A stretch of DNA of 64,000 nt. Source: Pseudonocardia hydrocarbonoxydans. GTDB lineage: Bacteria > Actinomycetota > Actinomycetes > Mycobacteriales > Pseudonocardiaceae. Position 1 is the stretch's first letter. Each line of letters begins with the position of its first letter. A program made the position numbers and the translations under genes. Shown here in pieces: positions 25,361 through 34,308 of the stretch. The notes under the pieces were generated by a model. The model ran no database searches, was not told where the DNA came from, and saw nothing but the letters and a program-made list of their open reading frames with translations. Location of the stretch: contig NZ_BJNG01000015.1 in assembly GCF_006539565.1 (NCBI RefSeq), positions 246,950-310,949 of the forward strand, read 5' to 3'.

Positions 25361-26788
25361 ATGAGCCACACGATGACCGAACCCCTCTCCGGCCCGACCG
25401 CGGGCGACTACGAGCTCGAGGAACGTTCCTCGCTCCGCCGCGTCGTTGGGCTCTCCACCGAACTCACCGACATCACCGAGGTCGAGTACCGCCGTCTCCG
25501 CCTGGAGCGCGTGGTCCTCGTCGGGGTGTGGACCGAGGGTTCCGCCGAGCAGGCCCGCGGCTCCATGGAGGAGCTGGCCCGGCTCGCCGAGACCGCCGGT
25601 TCCCAGGTGCTCGACGCCCTGATCCAGCGGCGCCCGCGGCCCGACCCGGCCACCTACATCGGTTCCGGCAAGGTCGAGGAGCTGCGCGGGGTCGTGCAGT
25701 CGACCGGCGCCGACACCGTCATCTGCGACGGCGAGCTCTCACCCGGCCAGCTGCGCCAGCTGGAGGACAAGCTCAAGGTCAAGGTCGTCGACCGCACCGC
25801 GCTGATCCTCGACATCTTCGCCCAGCACGCCCGCTCCCGCGACGGCAAGGCGCAGGTCGAGCTGGCGCAGCTGTCCTACCTGCTCCCGCGCCTGCGCGGC
25901 TGGGGCGAGGCGCTCTCGCGCCAGGTCGGCGGCCGGGCCGCGGGCGGTGTCGGCATCGGCGGCCGCGGCCCCGGTGAGACGAAGATCGAGCTCGACCGGC
26001 GGCGCATCCGCGACCGGATGGCCAAGCTGCGCCGCGAGATCGGCGCGATGAAGCAGATCCGGGAGACCCAGCGCGGGTCGCGGCGGCGCAACGAGGTCCC
26101 GGGCGTCGCGATCGTCGGCTACACCAACGCCGGCAAGTCGAGCCTGCTCAACGCGCTCACCGGCGCGGGCGTGCTCGTCGAGGACGCGCTGTTCGCCACG
26201 CTCGACCCCACGACCCGGCGCACGTCCACCGCCGACGGGCGCACCTACACCCTCACCGACACGGTCGGGTTCGTGCGCCACCTGCCCCACCAGCTCGTCG
26301 AGGCGTTCCGCTCGACGCTGGAGGAGACGGCGGGCGCCGACCTGCTCGTGCACGTCGTCGACGCCTCCGATGCGATGCCCGAGGACCAGATCAAGGCGGT
26401 CCGCCAGGTGCTGGTCGAGATCGGCGAGAAGCAGCAGGGCACCATGCCGCGCGAGCTGCTCGTCGTCAACAAGACCGACGTGGCGGGCGACCTGCAGCTC
26501 GCCCGGCTGCGCCACCTGCTGCCCGACGCCGTGTTCGTCTCCGCCCACCGTGGCGACGGCGTCGACAAGCTCGGGGCCCGCATCGCCGAGCTGCTCCCGC
26601 GGCCCGAGGTCGACGTGGAGCTGCTCCTGCCCTACGTCGAGGGCTCGCTGGTGGCACGGGTGCACGCCGAGGGCGAGGTGCTCGCCGAGGAGCACACCCC
26701 CGACGGCACGCGGATCCACGCCCGGGTCGGCGCCGAGCTGGCCACGGCCGTGCTGCCGTACGTGCGGGTGGAAGGCGCGGCGCGCTGA
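25361..26788 (+). CDS. hflX: GTPase HflX
   Basis: 475 residues from ATG 25361; ATG 25373 is an alternative. Ribosome-associated GTPase that splits stalled ribosomes. The N-terminal HflX domain has the glycine-rich loop (GGRAAGGVGIGGRGPGETK) and coiled-coil region. The GTPase domain has G1 GYTNAGKSSLLNAL, G3 DTVGF and G4 NKTD. Its stop is directly overlapped by the hydrophobic leader of the next frame. Confidence 0.96.
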   Translation: MSHTMTEPLSGPTAGDYELEERSSLRRVVGLSTELTDITEVEYRRLRLERVVLVGVWTEGSAEQARGSMEELARLAETAGSQVLDALIQRRPRPDPATYIGSGKVEELRGVVQSTGADTVICDGELSPGQLRQLEDKLKVKVVDRTALILDIFAQHARSRDGKAQVELAQLSYLLPRLRGWGEALSRQVGGRAAGGVGIGGRGPGETKIELDRRRIRDRMAKLRREIGAMKQIRETQRGSRRRNEVPGVAIVGYTNAGKSSLLNALTGAGVLVEDALFATLDPTTRRTSTADGRTYTLTDTVGFVRHLPHQLVEAFRSTLEETAGADLLVHVVDASDAMPEDQIKAVRQVLVEIGEKQQGTMPRELLVVNKTDVAGDLQLARLRHLLPDAVFVSAHRGDGVDKLGARIAELLPRPEVDVELLLPYVEGSLVARVHAEGEVLAEEHTPDGTRIHARVGAELATAVLPYVRVEGAAR

Positions 26789-27765
26789 TCGGGCTCGTAC
26801 TGGCGGCCGCGCTGGCCGTCGCGCCCGTCGTGCCGCCCGCGCCGGAGGTCCGCTGCGTCGTCACCGACGACCGGCTGGCCGAGCTGTCGGGGATGCTCGT
26901 CGACGACGGCGCGATCTGGGCGATGAGCGACGGGGGCCGGGAGGTCACCGTCCACCGCCTCGACGACGACTGCGCCGTGGCGCAGACCCGCACCGCCGGG
27001 ATCGACCCGTTCGACGCCGAGGACCTCGCGCTGGGCCCCGACGGCGAGTACTGGGTGGCCGACACCGGGGACAACGAGCGCTCGCGCGAGACCGTCGCGG
27101 CCATCGTGCTGCCGGTGCGCGGCGAGGCCCGGCTGCACCGCTTCACCTACCCCGACGGGCCGCACGACGCCGAGGCGCTGGTCGTGGACGCCGACGGGGT
27201 GCCGTTCGTCATCACCAAGGAGGTGGGCGCACCGGCGGGGGTGTACCGGCCCGCGGCCCCGCCCGAGGGCCGCGGCCCGTTCCCGCTGGAGCGGGTGGCG
27301 CAGGTGTCGCTGCCGGCCTCGGACACCGAGGGCGGGCCGATCGGCGGCGTCGGGACCCGCACCGTCACCGGAGCGGCCCTGTCGGCCGACGGCACCGTCC
27401 TCGCGCTGCGCACCTACACCGACGCCTGGCTGTTCCCCGTGGACGGCGGCGACGTCGCCGCCGCCCTGTCCGGGCAGCCGACGCGGATCCCGTTGCCCGG
27501 CGAACCGCAGGGTGAGGCCGTGGCGTTCGAGGCGGACGGCACGCTGCTCTCGGCGTCGGAGACCCGGGTCGAGCCGGGGGAGCTGCGGGCCGTCCCCGGT
27601 GCCGCCGCACTGGCCGGGCAGCCCGGCCCGCCGCCCGCCGCGCCGGTCGCGCCCGTCGAGGAGCCCGCCCCGGAGTGGTTGCCCGCCCTGCTCGGCGGCG
27701 GCGTCACGATCGGGGTGCTGGTCCTGCTCGCGGCGGCGTTGTCGTGGCGGGCCCGGAGCCGGTGA
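26785..27765 (+). CDS. Exported beta-propeller-like protein with C-terminal membrane anchor
   Basis: No signal peptide is present if translation starts at GTG 26830. The frame continues upstream through a perfect leader core (LIGLVLAAALAVAPVV) to a CTG at 26785 that overlaps the stop of hflX (CTGA), so I place the start there; no ATG, GTG or TTG is available in between. The ectodomain of about 260 residues has repeated propeller-like strands (GAIWAMSDGGREVTVHRLD, DLALGPDGEYWVADTGDNE). A Pro-rich stalk and a transmembrane helix near the end (ALLGGGVTIGVLVLLAAAL) follow. Substrate unknown. Confidence 0.75.
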   Translation: MIGLVLAAALAVAPVVPPAPEVRCVVTDDRLAELSGMLVDDGAIWAMSDGGREVTVHRLDDDCAVAQTRTAGIDPFDAEDLALGPDGEYWVADTGDNERSRETVAAIVLPVRGEARLHRFTYPDGPHDAEALVVDADGVPFVITKEVGAPAGVYRPAAPPEGRGPFPLERVAQVSLPASDTEGGPIGGVGTRTVTGAALSADGTVLALRTYTDAWLFPVDGGDVAAALSGQPTRIPLPGEPQGEAVAFEADGTLLSASETRVEPGELRAVPGAAALAGQPGPPPAAPVAPVEEPAPEWLPALLGGGVTIGVLVLLAAALSWRARSR

Positions 27766-27775
27766 CCGGCGGGTG

Positions 27776-27838
27776 CCCGGGCGCACCCCGGCAGCCACCG
27801 GCGCACCGCCCACCACCCGTGGTCGTGGTGCGCCCGGG
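27776..27838. terminator. Hairpin between convergent genes
   Basis: Arms 27776-27787 and 27827-27838 pair perfectly over 12 bp. The 39-base loop contains a further small CACC/GGTG hairpin. Located between the end of the propeller gene and the end of lexA. Confidence 0.6.
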
Positions 27839-27859
27839 TGAGGGACGCCCTGGCGCCGG

Positions 27860-28594
27860 TCAGAGCCGCCTGAGCACCGTCACGACGCGCCCGAGCACCG
27901 TGGCGTCGTCGCCGGAGATCGGGTCGTACGCGGCGTTCGCCGGCATCAGCCACACGTGCCCGTCGCGCCGGCTGAAGGTCTTGACGGTGGCCTCGCCGTC
28001 GATCATCGCCGCCACGATCTCGCCGTTCTCGGCCACCGGCTGCTGGCGCACGACCACCCAGTCGCCGTCGGTGATGGCCGCCTCGACCATCGAGTCGCCC
28101 CGGACCCTCAGCAGGAACAGCGTGCCCTCGCCGACGATCTCCCGCGGCAGCGGGAACACGCTCTCCACCGCCTGCTCGGCCAGGATCGGGCCACCGGCGG
28201 CGATCGTGCCCAGCAGCGGCACGAAGGCCGGCGCGGGCCGCTCCACCACGCCGGAGTCGGGCAGCGTGGCCTCGGGCTGGTCGTCGGGCGGGCGGACGTC
28301 GACCGCGCGGGTGCGGTTCGGGTCGCGCCGCAGGTAGCCCTTCCGCTCGAGCGTGCGCAGCTGGTGGTGCACCGAGGAGGTGGAGGTGAGCCCGACGGCG
28401 TCACCGATCTCGCGGACGCTCGGCGGGTAGCCGTGGCGCTCCACCCAGTCGCGGATGACCTCCAGCACCTTGCGCTGCCGGGGAGTGAGGCCGACGGGGG
28501 CGCTCGCCGGGTCGGGGAACGTGCTGACCCGGGCGGTCGGGCCGGGGCGCACCCCCTCGTCGTCGCCCGTCGGGCCGGGCTCGTCCCGTGCCAT
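27860..28594 (-). CDS. lexA: LexA repressor (SOS response)
   Basis: 244 residues from the ATG at 28594, preceded on its strand by a GAGGAGG-type ribosome site. Winged HTH at about 35-100 ([20 protein letters not shown]). Self-cleavage site Ala133-Gly134 (TIAAGGPI), catalytic Ser168 (GDSM) and Lys205 (ATVKTF). Represses DNA-damage genes until RecA triggers cleavage. An N-terminal extension of about 33 residues is usual in this group. LexA-box-like sites upstream suggest autoregulation and control of the divergent gene. Confidence 0.97.
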   Translation of the reverse strand: MARDEPGPTGDDEGVRPGPTARVSTFPDPASAPVGLTPRQRKVLEVIRDWVERHGYPPSVREIGDAVGLTSTSSVHHQLRTLERKGYLRRDPNRTRAVDVRPPDDQPEATLPDSGVVERPAPAFVPLLGTIAAGGPILAEQAVESVFPLPREIVGEGTLFLLRVRGDSMVEAAITDGDWVVVRQQPVAENGEIVAAMIDGEATVKTFSRRDGHVWLMPANAAYDPISGDDATVLGRVVTVLRRL

Positions 28595-28740
28595 GTGCTC
28601 GCGCCTCCTCGTCGGTGCTGCTGGTCGGTGCTGCTGGTCGGCGGGAACCGCGTGGTGGGTGCGGCTCCGCCCCGGGCGCGGTCCGTGAGGGGCCGGACCC
28701 GGGAGTCGTGGACCGACCGTAGCCCCGATCCCGGTTCCCG

Positions 28741-28756
28741 CCAAACACATGTTCGA
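28741..28756 (-). promoter_or_regulatory. LexA box 1
   Basis: Read on the minus strand this is TCGAACATGTGTTTGG, matching the actinobacterial SOS box TCGAAC-N4-GTTCGA at 10 of 12 defined positions. It lies about 150 bases upstream of lexA. Confidence 0.75.
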
Positions 28757-28819
28757 ACGACACGCCCCGTTTCCTCGATTCTGTCAGGGGTCGGTGGTAC
28801 ACATCGCACATGCGTTCGT

Positions 28820-28835
28820 TCGAACATGCGTTCCC
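28820..28835 (+). promoter_or_regulatory. LexA box 2
   Basis: TCGAACATGCGTTCCC matches the SOS box at 10 of 12 defined positions; a further GTTCGAAC core follows at 28837-28844. Nearer to the Rv2719c-like gene, so likely its operator. A sequence resembling the RecA-dependent, LexA-independent mycobacterial promoter (CTGTCAGGG ... TACACA) lies at about 28781-28803, less certain. Confidence 0.65.
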
Positions 28836-28938
28836 CGTTCGAACCCGCATGGGGAACGGTCCGCGACACGGGGCGACAGGGTCCGGCGGGAAGGCGCGGC
28901 GAGCAGGCACGGCCACGGCGAGCGAGAGGCGGAGTCCG

Positions 28939-29406
28939 ATGCAGGATCAGTGGGAGGCCGGGCGGCGGTCCGGTGGCACGGCACTGCGGGAGGGGTGGGC
29001 GCCCGGGGGGCCCCGGGAGGTGCGGCCCGCCCGCACGCTGCCGCGCCGGGGCCGGGCGGCCGGCCCGTGCCCCGTGCGCCCGCGGGTGGCGTCCGCACCG
29101 GTGCGCCCCGCGGAGCCGGCGCGCCCGCAGCCGGGGCGGGGCCGGGCGGGGGAGCGGGCCCGGCCGGGGCAGCGGGTGCTGCTGCGCACGGTCCCGGTGC
29201 TCCCGGCGAGGATCCGGCGCCGCCGCCGCGTGGCGGCCACGATCGGCATGGCCCTGCTCGCGGCCGCGGTGGTGGTGGCGCTCGGGCTGCTGGCCGACGT
29301 CGCCGCGGCGGCCCGCCAGTCCTCCGGTGCGCCGGGCGTCACCGGCCACTCGCCCACACCGGTGGTGACGGTGCCCGGCCCGGTGGCGGGCGTCCTCGGA
29401 GGCTGA
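28939..29406 (+). CDS. Rv2719c-like SOS-linked membrane protein lacking LysM domain
   Basis: 155 residues from ATG 28939 (GGAG 4 bases upstream); longer frames would run through the SOS boxes. Basic, Pro/Arg-rich cytoplasmic part (about 1-95), one transmembrane helix (about 102-125, ATIGMALLAAAVVVALGLLA) and a short outer tail of about 25 residues. Its position, divergent from lexA and before nrdR, matches Rv2719c, a damage-induced cell-division inhibitor with a LysM domain. Here the LysM domain is absent, as in DivS-type suppressors. Role in division arrest is inference. Confidence 0.72.
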   Translation: MQDQWEAGRRSGGTALREGWAPGGPREVRPARTLPRRGRAAGPCPVRPRVASAPVRPAEPARPQPGRGRAGERARPGQRVLLRTVPVLPARIRRRRRVAATIGMALLAAAVVVALGLLADVAAAARQSSGAPGVTGHSPTPVVTVPGPVAGVLGG

Positions 29407-29456
29407 CGGGGCGCGCGCGACCCACGGCGGCACCGCGGTCCCGTTCGGGCGACGCG

Positions 29457-29503
29457 CCGCCACAGATGGGCCGCCCGGCTTCTGCTTCCCCTACATGTTG
29501 TGG
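29457..29503 (+). promoter_or_regulatory. Pair of NrdR boxes upstream of nrdR
   Basis: The core CTACATGTTG (29491-29500) fits the NrdR box core CwAtATaTwG well. A weaker core, CCACAGATGG, lies at 29460-29469. Their 31-bp spacing is the three-turn distance typical of NrdR box pairs. They precede nrdR by about 60 bases and would let NrdR control nrdR and nrdJ. Confidence 0.6.
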
Positions 29504-29559
29504 TTACATGGGCGTCGTTAGCCCAGGGATGGGGTTCCGCTCGTCGGAAGGGGTCGTCC

Positions 29560-30039
29560 GTGCGTTGCCCGTTCTGCCGCCACTCCGACTGCCGGGTCAT
29601 CGACTCCCGCGAGGTCGACGACGGGGTGGCGACCCGCCGTCGGCGCTCCTGTGCCGCCTGCGGGCGCCGGTTCACCACCGTCGAGGAAGCGGTGCTGGCC
29701 GTCGTCAAGCGCAGCGGCGTCACGGAGCCGTTCAGTCGCGACAAGGTCGTCAACGGCGTGCGCCGCGCCTGCCAGGGCCGTCCGGTCGACGAGGACGCGC
29801 TGGCCCAGCTCGCGCACCGCGTCGAGGAGGCGGTCCGCGCGGGAGGCACCGCCGAGATCCCCAGCCACGAGGTGGGTCTGGCGATCCTCGGCCCGCTCCG
29901 CGAGCTCGACGAGGTGGCCTACCTCCGGTTCGCGAGCGTCTACCGCTCGTTCTCCTCCATCGAGGACTTCGAGAAGGAGATCGCCGACCTGCGCGACGCG
30001 CCCGCGCGCGACACACCCGTCCGCGCCGCGCCCACCTGA
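29560..30039 (+). CDS. nrdR: Transcriptional repressor NrdR
   Basis: 159 residues from GTG 29560, preceded by GGAAGGGG. Zinc ribbon with four cysteines (CPFCRHSDC and CAACG, residues 3-34) followed by an ATP-cone domain (about 49-139, [20 protein letters not shown]). Senses ATP/dATP and represses ribonucleotide reductase genes. Lies directly upstream of nrdJ, as in other actinobacteria. Confidence 0.97.
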   Translation: MRCPFCRHSDCRVIDSREVDDGVATRRRRSCAACGRRFTTVEEAVLAVVKRSGVTEPFSRDKVVNGVRRACQGRPVDEDALAQLAHRVEEAVRAGGTAEIPSHEVGLAILGPLRELDEVAYLRFASVYRSFSSIEDFEKEIADLRDAPARDTPVRAAPT

Positions 30040-30227
30040 CCCGACCCACCGATCGGCGGCCCCGCCCGGCCGCCCGACGCATCGCCGCGCCGCCACCGCA
30101 CCCCACGCCGTTGTCCAGGCAACGCCGCAGTCCGCGCAGTCCGCACCCGCAGCAGCCACCACCGAGCCGTACTTGGCGCGCCCCCGTGACCCCCCGGTCC
30201 GGCGTGCGCGCAGGAGAGGGAACACCC

Positions 30228-33041
30228 ATGACCGAGACCGTCGGCACCACGTCCGGACGCGGGAAGAAGGCGCCCCGGCCCGCGGGCCTCACGATCGAGC
30301 GGATCCACACCACCGCCGGCGTGCACCCCTACGACGAGGTCACCTGGGAGCGCCGCGACGTCGTCATGACCAACTGGCGCGACGGCACGGTCAACTTCGA
30401 GCAGCGCGGCGTCGAGTTCCCCTCGACCTGGTCGGTGAACGCCACCAACATCGTCACCAGCAAGTACTTCCGCGGGGCGGTCGGGTCGGCGCAGCGCGAG
30501 TCGAGCCTGCGCGACCTCATCGACCGCGTGGTCGGGGTGTACCACCGCGCGGGTCTGGAGCACGGCTACTTCGCCTCCGACGCCGACGCCGAGGTGTTCG
30601 CCCACGAGCTCACCTGGATGCTGCTGCACCAGGTGTTCAGCTTCAACTCCCCGGTGTGGTTCAACGTCGGCACCAGCTCCCCGCAGCAGGTCAGCGCGTG
30701 CTTCATCCTGGCCGTCGACGACGAGATGGAGTCGATCCTCAACTGGTACCGCGAGGAGGGGCTGATCTTCAAGGGCGGCTCCGGCGCCGGGCTGAACCTC
30801 TCGCGCATCCGCAGCTCCAAGGAGCTGCTGTCCTCGGGCGGCACCGCCTCCGGGCCGGTCTCGTTCATGCGCGGCGCCGACGCCAGCGCGGGCACCATCA
30901 AGTCCGGCGGGGCCACCCGCCGCGCGGCGAAGATGGTGGTCCTCGACGTCGACCACCCCGACATCGAGGAGTTCGTCGAGACCAAGGCCAAGGAGGAGGC
31001 CAAGATCCGGGTCCTGCGCGACGCGGGCTTCGACATGGACCTCGGCGGCTCCGACATCACCTCGGTGCAGTACCAGAACGCCAACAACTCGGTCCGGGTC
31101 ACCGACGAGTTCATGCGGGCGGTCGAGGCGGGCGGGCAGTTCGGGCTGCGCGCGCGGATGACCGGTGAGGTCATCGAGCACGTCGACGCCCGGAAGCTGT
31201 TCCACGGGATCGCCGAGGCCGCCTGGGCCTGTGCCGATCCCGGGATCCAGTACGACGGCACCATCAACGACTGGCACACCACTCCCGAATCGGGCCGGAT
31301 CACCGCGTCCAACCCGTGTTCGGAGTACATGCACCTGGACAATTCCAGCTGCAATCTCGCGAGCCTGAACCTGCTCACCTTCCTCGGTGACGACGGACGG
31401 TTCGACGGTGTGCGGTTCCAGAAGTCGGTCGAGCTCATCATCACCGCGATGGACATCTCCATCTGCTTCGCCGACTTCCCGACCGAGCCGATCGGCGAGA
31501 CCACCCGCGCCTTCCGCCAGCTCGGCATCGGCTACGCCAACCTCGGCGCGCTGCTGATGGCCACTGGGCACGCCTACGACTCCGAGGGCGGCCGCTCGCT
31601 GGCCGCGGCCATCACCTCCCTGATGACCGGCGCGTCCTACAAGCGCTCCGCGGAGCTGGCCGGCGTCGTCGGCCCGTACGACGGGTACGTCCGCAACGCG
31701 AGCGCCCACCAGCGCGTCATGCGCAAGCACGCCGCGGCCAACGACGACGTGCGCACGTTCCCGGCGAGCACCGACATCCACCAGCTGGCCACCACCGCCT
31801 GGAAGGACTGCCTCGCGATCGGCGAGCGCTCCGGCTGGCGCAACGCCCAGGCCTCGGTGCTCGCGCCGACCGGCACCATCGGCCTGATGATGGACTGCGA
31901 CACCACCGGCATCGAGCCGGACCTGGCGCTGGTCAAGTTCAAGAAGCTGGTCGGCGGCGGGTCGATGCAGATCGTCAACCAGACGGTCCCGCGCGCGCTC
32001 GCGAAGCTGGGCTACCAGCCCGAGCAGGCCGAGGCGATCGTCGAGTACGTCGGGGAGCACGGTCACGTCGTCGACGCGCCGGGCCTGCGTCCCGAGCACT
32101 ACGAGGTGTTCGACTGCGCGATGGGCGAGCGGGTCATCGCCGCGATGGGCCACGTCCGGATGATGGCCGCGGTGCAGCCGTTCCTGTCCGGCGCGATCTC
32201 CAAGACGGTGAACATGCCGGAGGCGGCCACCGTCGCCGACGTCGAGCGGGTCTACATGGAGGGCTGGCGGCTCGGGCTCAAGGCGCTGGCGATCTACCGC
32301 GACAACTGCAAGGTCGGGCAGCCGCTCTCGGCGGGCAAGGCCGCGAAGAGCTCCGGGGGAGGGGAGAAGGAGGTCGTCGTCGAGCAGCGGCCGATACGGC
32401 GCCGCCTGCCCAAGAAGCGCCCCAGCGAGACGGTGTCGTTCACCGTCGGCGGCGCCGAGGGCTACCTGACGGCGGGTTCCTACCCCGACGACGGCCTCGG
32501 CGAGATCTTCGTCAAGCTGGGCAAGCAGGGCTCCACGCTGTCCGGGGTCATGGACGCGTTCTCGATGTCGATCTCGGTGGGCCTGCAGTACGGCATCCCG
32601 CTGGAGTTCTACGTCTCGAAGTTCTCCAACCTGCGCTTCGAGCCGGCCGGCATGACCGACGACCCGGACGTCCGCATCGCCACCAGCGTGCTCGACTACC
32701 TGTTCCGCCGTCTCGCGCTCGACCACCTGCCCTACGAGAAGCGGGCCCAGCTCGGCATCTTCTCCGCCGACGAGCGCACCGCGCAGGTGGAGGACCAGTA
32801 CGGCGAGACCGTCGACGTCGAGGGCCTGCGGCAGGGCGTCGAGACCGGGCGGCCCGCCACGGCCACCCCGGTCGGGGTGTCGAAGGCCCCGGTGGAGGTC
32901 GGCAGCTCCACCGAGCTGCTGGAGCTGCGCCTGGGCAAGGCCGCCGACGCGCCGCTGTGCATGACCTGCGGCACGAAGATGCGCCCGGCCGGTTCCTGCT
33001 ACCTGTGCGAGGGCTGCGGCAGCACCAGCGGCTGCAGCTGA
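30228..33041 (+). CDS. nrdJ: Adenosylcobalamin-dependent ribonucleotide reductase (class II)
   Basis: 937 residues from ATG 30228, with AGGAGAGGG upstream. Reduces ribonucleotides to deoxyribonucleotides using an AdoCbl-derived thiyl radical, so needs no oxygen. The active-site loops SGAGLNLSRIRSSKE and NPCSEYMHLDNSSCNLASLN and the segment ASVLAPTGTIGLMMDCD are visible. The C-terminal redox/zinc tail is CMTCGTKM and CYLCEGCGSTSGC. Frame is open upstream to 28749 only because stops are rare; no B12-box riboswitch was seen in the 188-base gap after nrdR. Confidence 0.97.
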   Translation: MTETVGTTSGRGKKAPRPAGLTIERIHTTAGVHPYDEVTWERRDVVMTNWRDGTVNFEQRGVEFPSTWSVNATNIVTSKYFRGAVGSAQRESSLRDLIDRVVGVYHRAGLEHGYFASDADAEVFAHELTWMLLHQVFSFNSPVWFNVGTSSPQQVSACFILAVDDEMESILNWYREEGLIFKGGSGAGLNLSRIRSSKELLSSGGTASGPVSFMRGADASAGTIKSGGATRRAAKMVVLDVDHPDIEEFVETKAKEEAKIRVLRDAGFDMDLGGSDITSVQYQNANNSVRVTDEFMRAVEAGGQFGLRARMTGEVIEHVDARKLFHGIAEAAWACADPGIQYDGTINDWHTTPESGRITASNPCSEYMHLDNSSCNLASLNLLTFLGDDGRFDGVRFQKSVELIITAMDISICFADFPTEPIGETTRAFRQLGIGYANLGALLMATGHAYDSEGGRSLAAAITSLMTGASYKRSAELAGVVGPYDGYVRNASAHQRVMRKHAAANDDVRTFPASTDIHQLATTAWKDCLAIGERSGWRNAQASVLAPTGTIGLMMDCDTTGIEPDLALVKFKKLVGGGSMQIVNQTVPRALAKLGYQPEQAEAIVEYVGEHGHVVDAPGLRPEHYEVFDCAMGERVIAAMGHVRMMAAVQPFLSGAISKTVNMPEAATVADVERVYMEGWRLGLKALAIYRDNCKVGQPLSAGKAAKSSGGGEKEVVVEQRPIRRRLPKKRPSETVSFTVGGAEGYLTAGSYPDDGLGEIFVKLGKQGSTLSGVMDAFSMSISVGLQYGIPLEFYVSKFSNLRFEPAGMTDDPDVRIATSVLDYLFRRLALDHLPYEKRAQLGIFSADERTAQVEDQYGETVDVEGLRQGVETGRPATATPVGVSKAPVEVGSSTELLELRLGKAADAPLCMTCGTKMRPAGSCYLCEGCGSTSGCS

Positions 33042-33048
33042 CCCGCCG

Positions 33049-33843
33049 TCAGGTCAGGGTGACGACCTCCCGCCCGTCGTCGGTCGGGAGGTCGTCCACG
33101 ACGGCCAGGACGTTCACCGACAGCAGGTCGGCGGTGCCGTGGTGCACCGAGAGGAACGCGGTGTCGGCGGCGTCGCGGCCGGTGCCGATCCGCAGCATCG
33201 ACCGCCGCGGCGCCAGCCCCGTGGCGTCGACGACCCGCCAGGAGCCGTCGACCCAGGCCTCGACGACGGCGTGGAAGTCCATCGGGTCCAGTCCCGGCGC
33301 GTAGACGGCCGCGAGCCGGGCCGGCACGTCGCGGGCCCGCAGCAGGGCGACGGCGAGGTGGGCGTAGTCGCGGCAGACGCCCTCGCCCAGCAGCAGCGTG
33401 TCGACGGCGTCGTCGGTGGGCCCGCTGGAACCGCCGACGTAGAACAGCCGCCCGTGCACGAACTCGCGGACGGCCGACACCAGCTCGCCGGTGTCGTCGA
33501 TGCCGCGGAACTCGGCGCCGGCGATCGACAGCAGCCGGTCCGACGGGCAGTAGCGGCTGGGCCTGCGGTAGGCCAGCAGGTCGAGCTCGGGGGTCTCTCG
33601 CTCGGGCAGCGCCCCCTCGACGGTGGCCGTGTACTCCAGCACGGTCCGCCCGACCTGCGCGTCCAGCACGTGCAGCCGCCCGTCGTGCGGGGCGGCCACC
33701 TCCCGCCACGGCACCGGCGCGCCGTCGCGGGTGATCGAGAGCGTCTCCTGCGCCGACGCCGAGGCGACGGCCACCTGGAAGGCGAGGAGGGCGGGCTCGG
33801 TGACGTCCAGCTCGAGGAACGCGGATACCTGACGACGATGCAC
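33049..33843 (-). CDS. Transglutaminase-like superfamily protein
   Basis: 264 residues. An N-terminal beta-rich domain (about 1-100) precedes a transglutaminase core with Cys157 (GEGVCRDYAHL), His191 (DFHAVVEAW) and Asp206 (VVDATGL), a complete cysteine-peptidase-like triad. No leader, so cytoplasmic. Probably a peptidase or amidase rather than a cross-linker. Convergent with nrdJ, only 7 bases between stops. Confidence 0.88.
   Translation of the reverse strand: MHRRQVSAFLELDVTEPALLAFQVAVASASAQETLSITRDGAPVPWREVAAPHDGRLHVLDAQVGRTVLEYTATVEGALPERETPELDLLAYRRPSRYCPSDRLLSIAGAEFRGIDDTGELVSAVREFVHGRLFYVGGSSGPTDDAVDTLLLGEGVCRDYAHLAVALLRARDVPARLAAVYAPGLDPMDFHAVVEAWVDGSWRVVDATGLAPRRSMLRIGTGRDAADTAFLSVHHGTADLLSVNVLAVVDDLPTDDGREVVTLT
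33061..33096 (+). terminator. Hairpin inside the 3' end of the convergent gene
   Basis: Arms 33061-33072 and 33085-33096 form a perfect 12-bp stem with a 12-base loop. It begins 20 bases after nrdJ's stop, so it can terminate nrdJ although it lies within the coding 3' end of the transglutaminase-like gene. Confidence 0.55.
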
Positions 33844-33889
33844 GCCGTGATCGTCGCAGCCGCGCGTGACGCCCGCGTGTCCCCGGGGG

Positions 33890-34099
33890 TCAGCCCGCCT
33901 CGTAGCGGGCGTCGCGGATCAGCTCCTCGACCGCGCCGCGCTGGACGCGGAACGACCGGCCGAACCGCACCGCAGGCAGCTCGCCGCTGTGCACGAGCCG
34001 GTAGACCGTCATCTTCGAGACCCGCATCCGGTCCGCCACCTCGGCCACGGTGAGGAACGGTGCGCCGATCATCCCCGGCACTTCTGCAGCCATCTGCAC
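33890..34099 (-). CDS. Small excisionase-type (MerR-like HTH) DNA-binding protein
   Basis: 69 residues, almost entirely one winged-HTH of the excisionase/BldC-like type (FLTVAEVADRMRVSKMTVYRLVHSGELPAVRFGRSFRVQRGAVEELI). ATG at 34093 (MAAEVPG) is an alternative start. Such single-domain proteins are conserved across actinobacteria and act in developmental or housekeeping regulation; no phage genes are near. Target unknown. Confidence 0.88.
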   Translation of the reverse strand: MQMAAEVPGMIGAPFLTVAEVADRMRVSKMTVYRLVHSGELPAVRFGRSFRVQRGAVEELIRDARYEAG

Positions 34100-34308
34100 A
34101 CGCCTCTCGTCCCGCCCCGGGGGGCGTTGTTCACCGTGGGTGGGACAGTACGGGAGGAAGCCTCACCCTCCGGGGTACTCCGTGCCGCACCGTCAGGTGA
34201 GCCGGAGGTCCGTTGCGTCCGGTTCGACACGGGCGGTCGCCGGGGGGAAGGGGCACGCGGGTGGTCCTCCGCCCGGACGGGTGCCGCGGCAGCGCATAGG
34301 GTCGGGCG

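Noticed and set aside
30040..30227. Cobalamin riboswitch before nrdJ
   Set aside because: No B12-box-like sequence or long structured leader was seen in the gap; control by NrdR fits better.
28749..33041. Single 1430-codon frame covering nrdR region and nrdJ
   Set aside because: Homology-bearing sequence starts at ATG 30228 with a good ribosome site. Upstream it runs through SOS boxes and out of frame across nrdR; it is open only because stops are rare.
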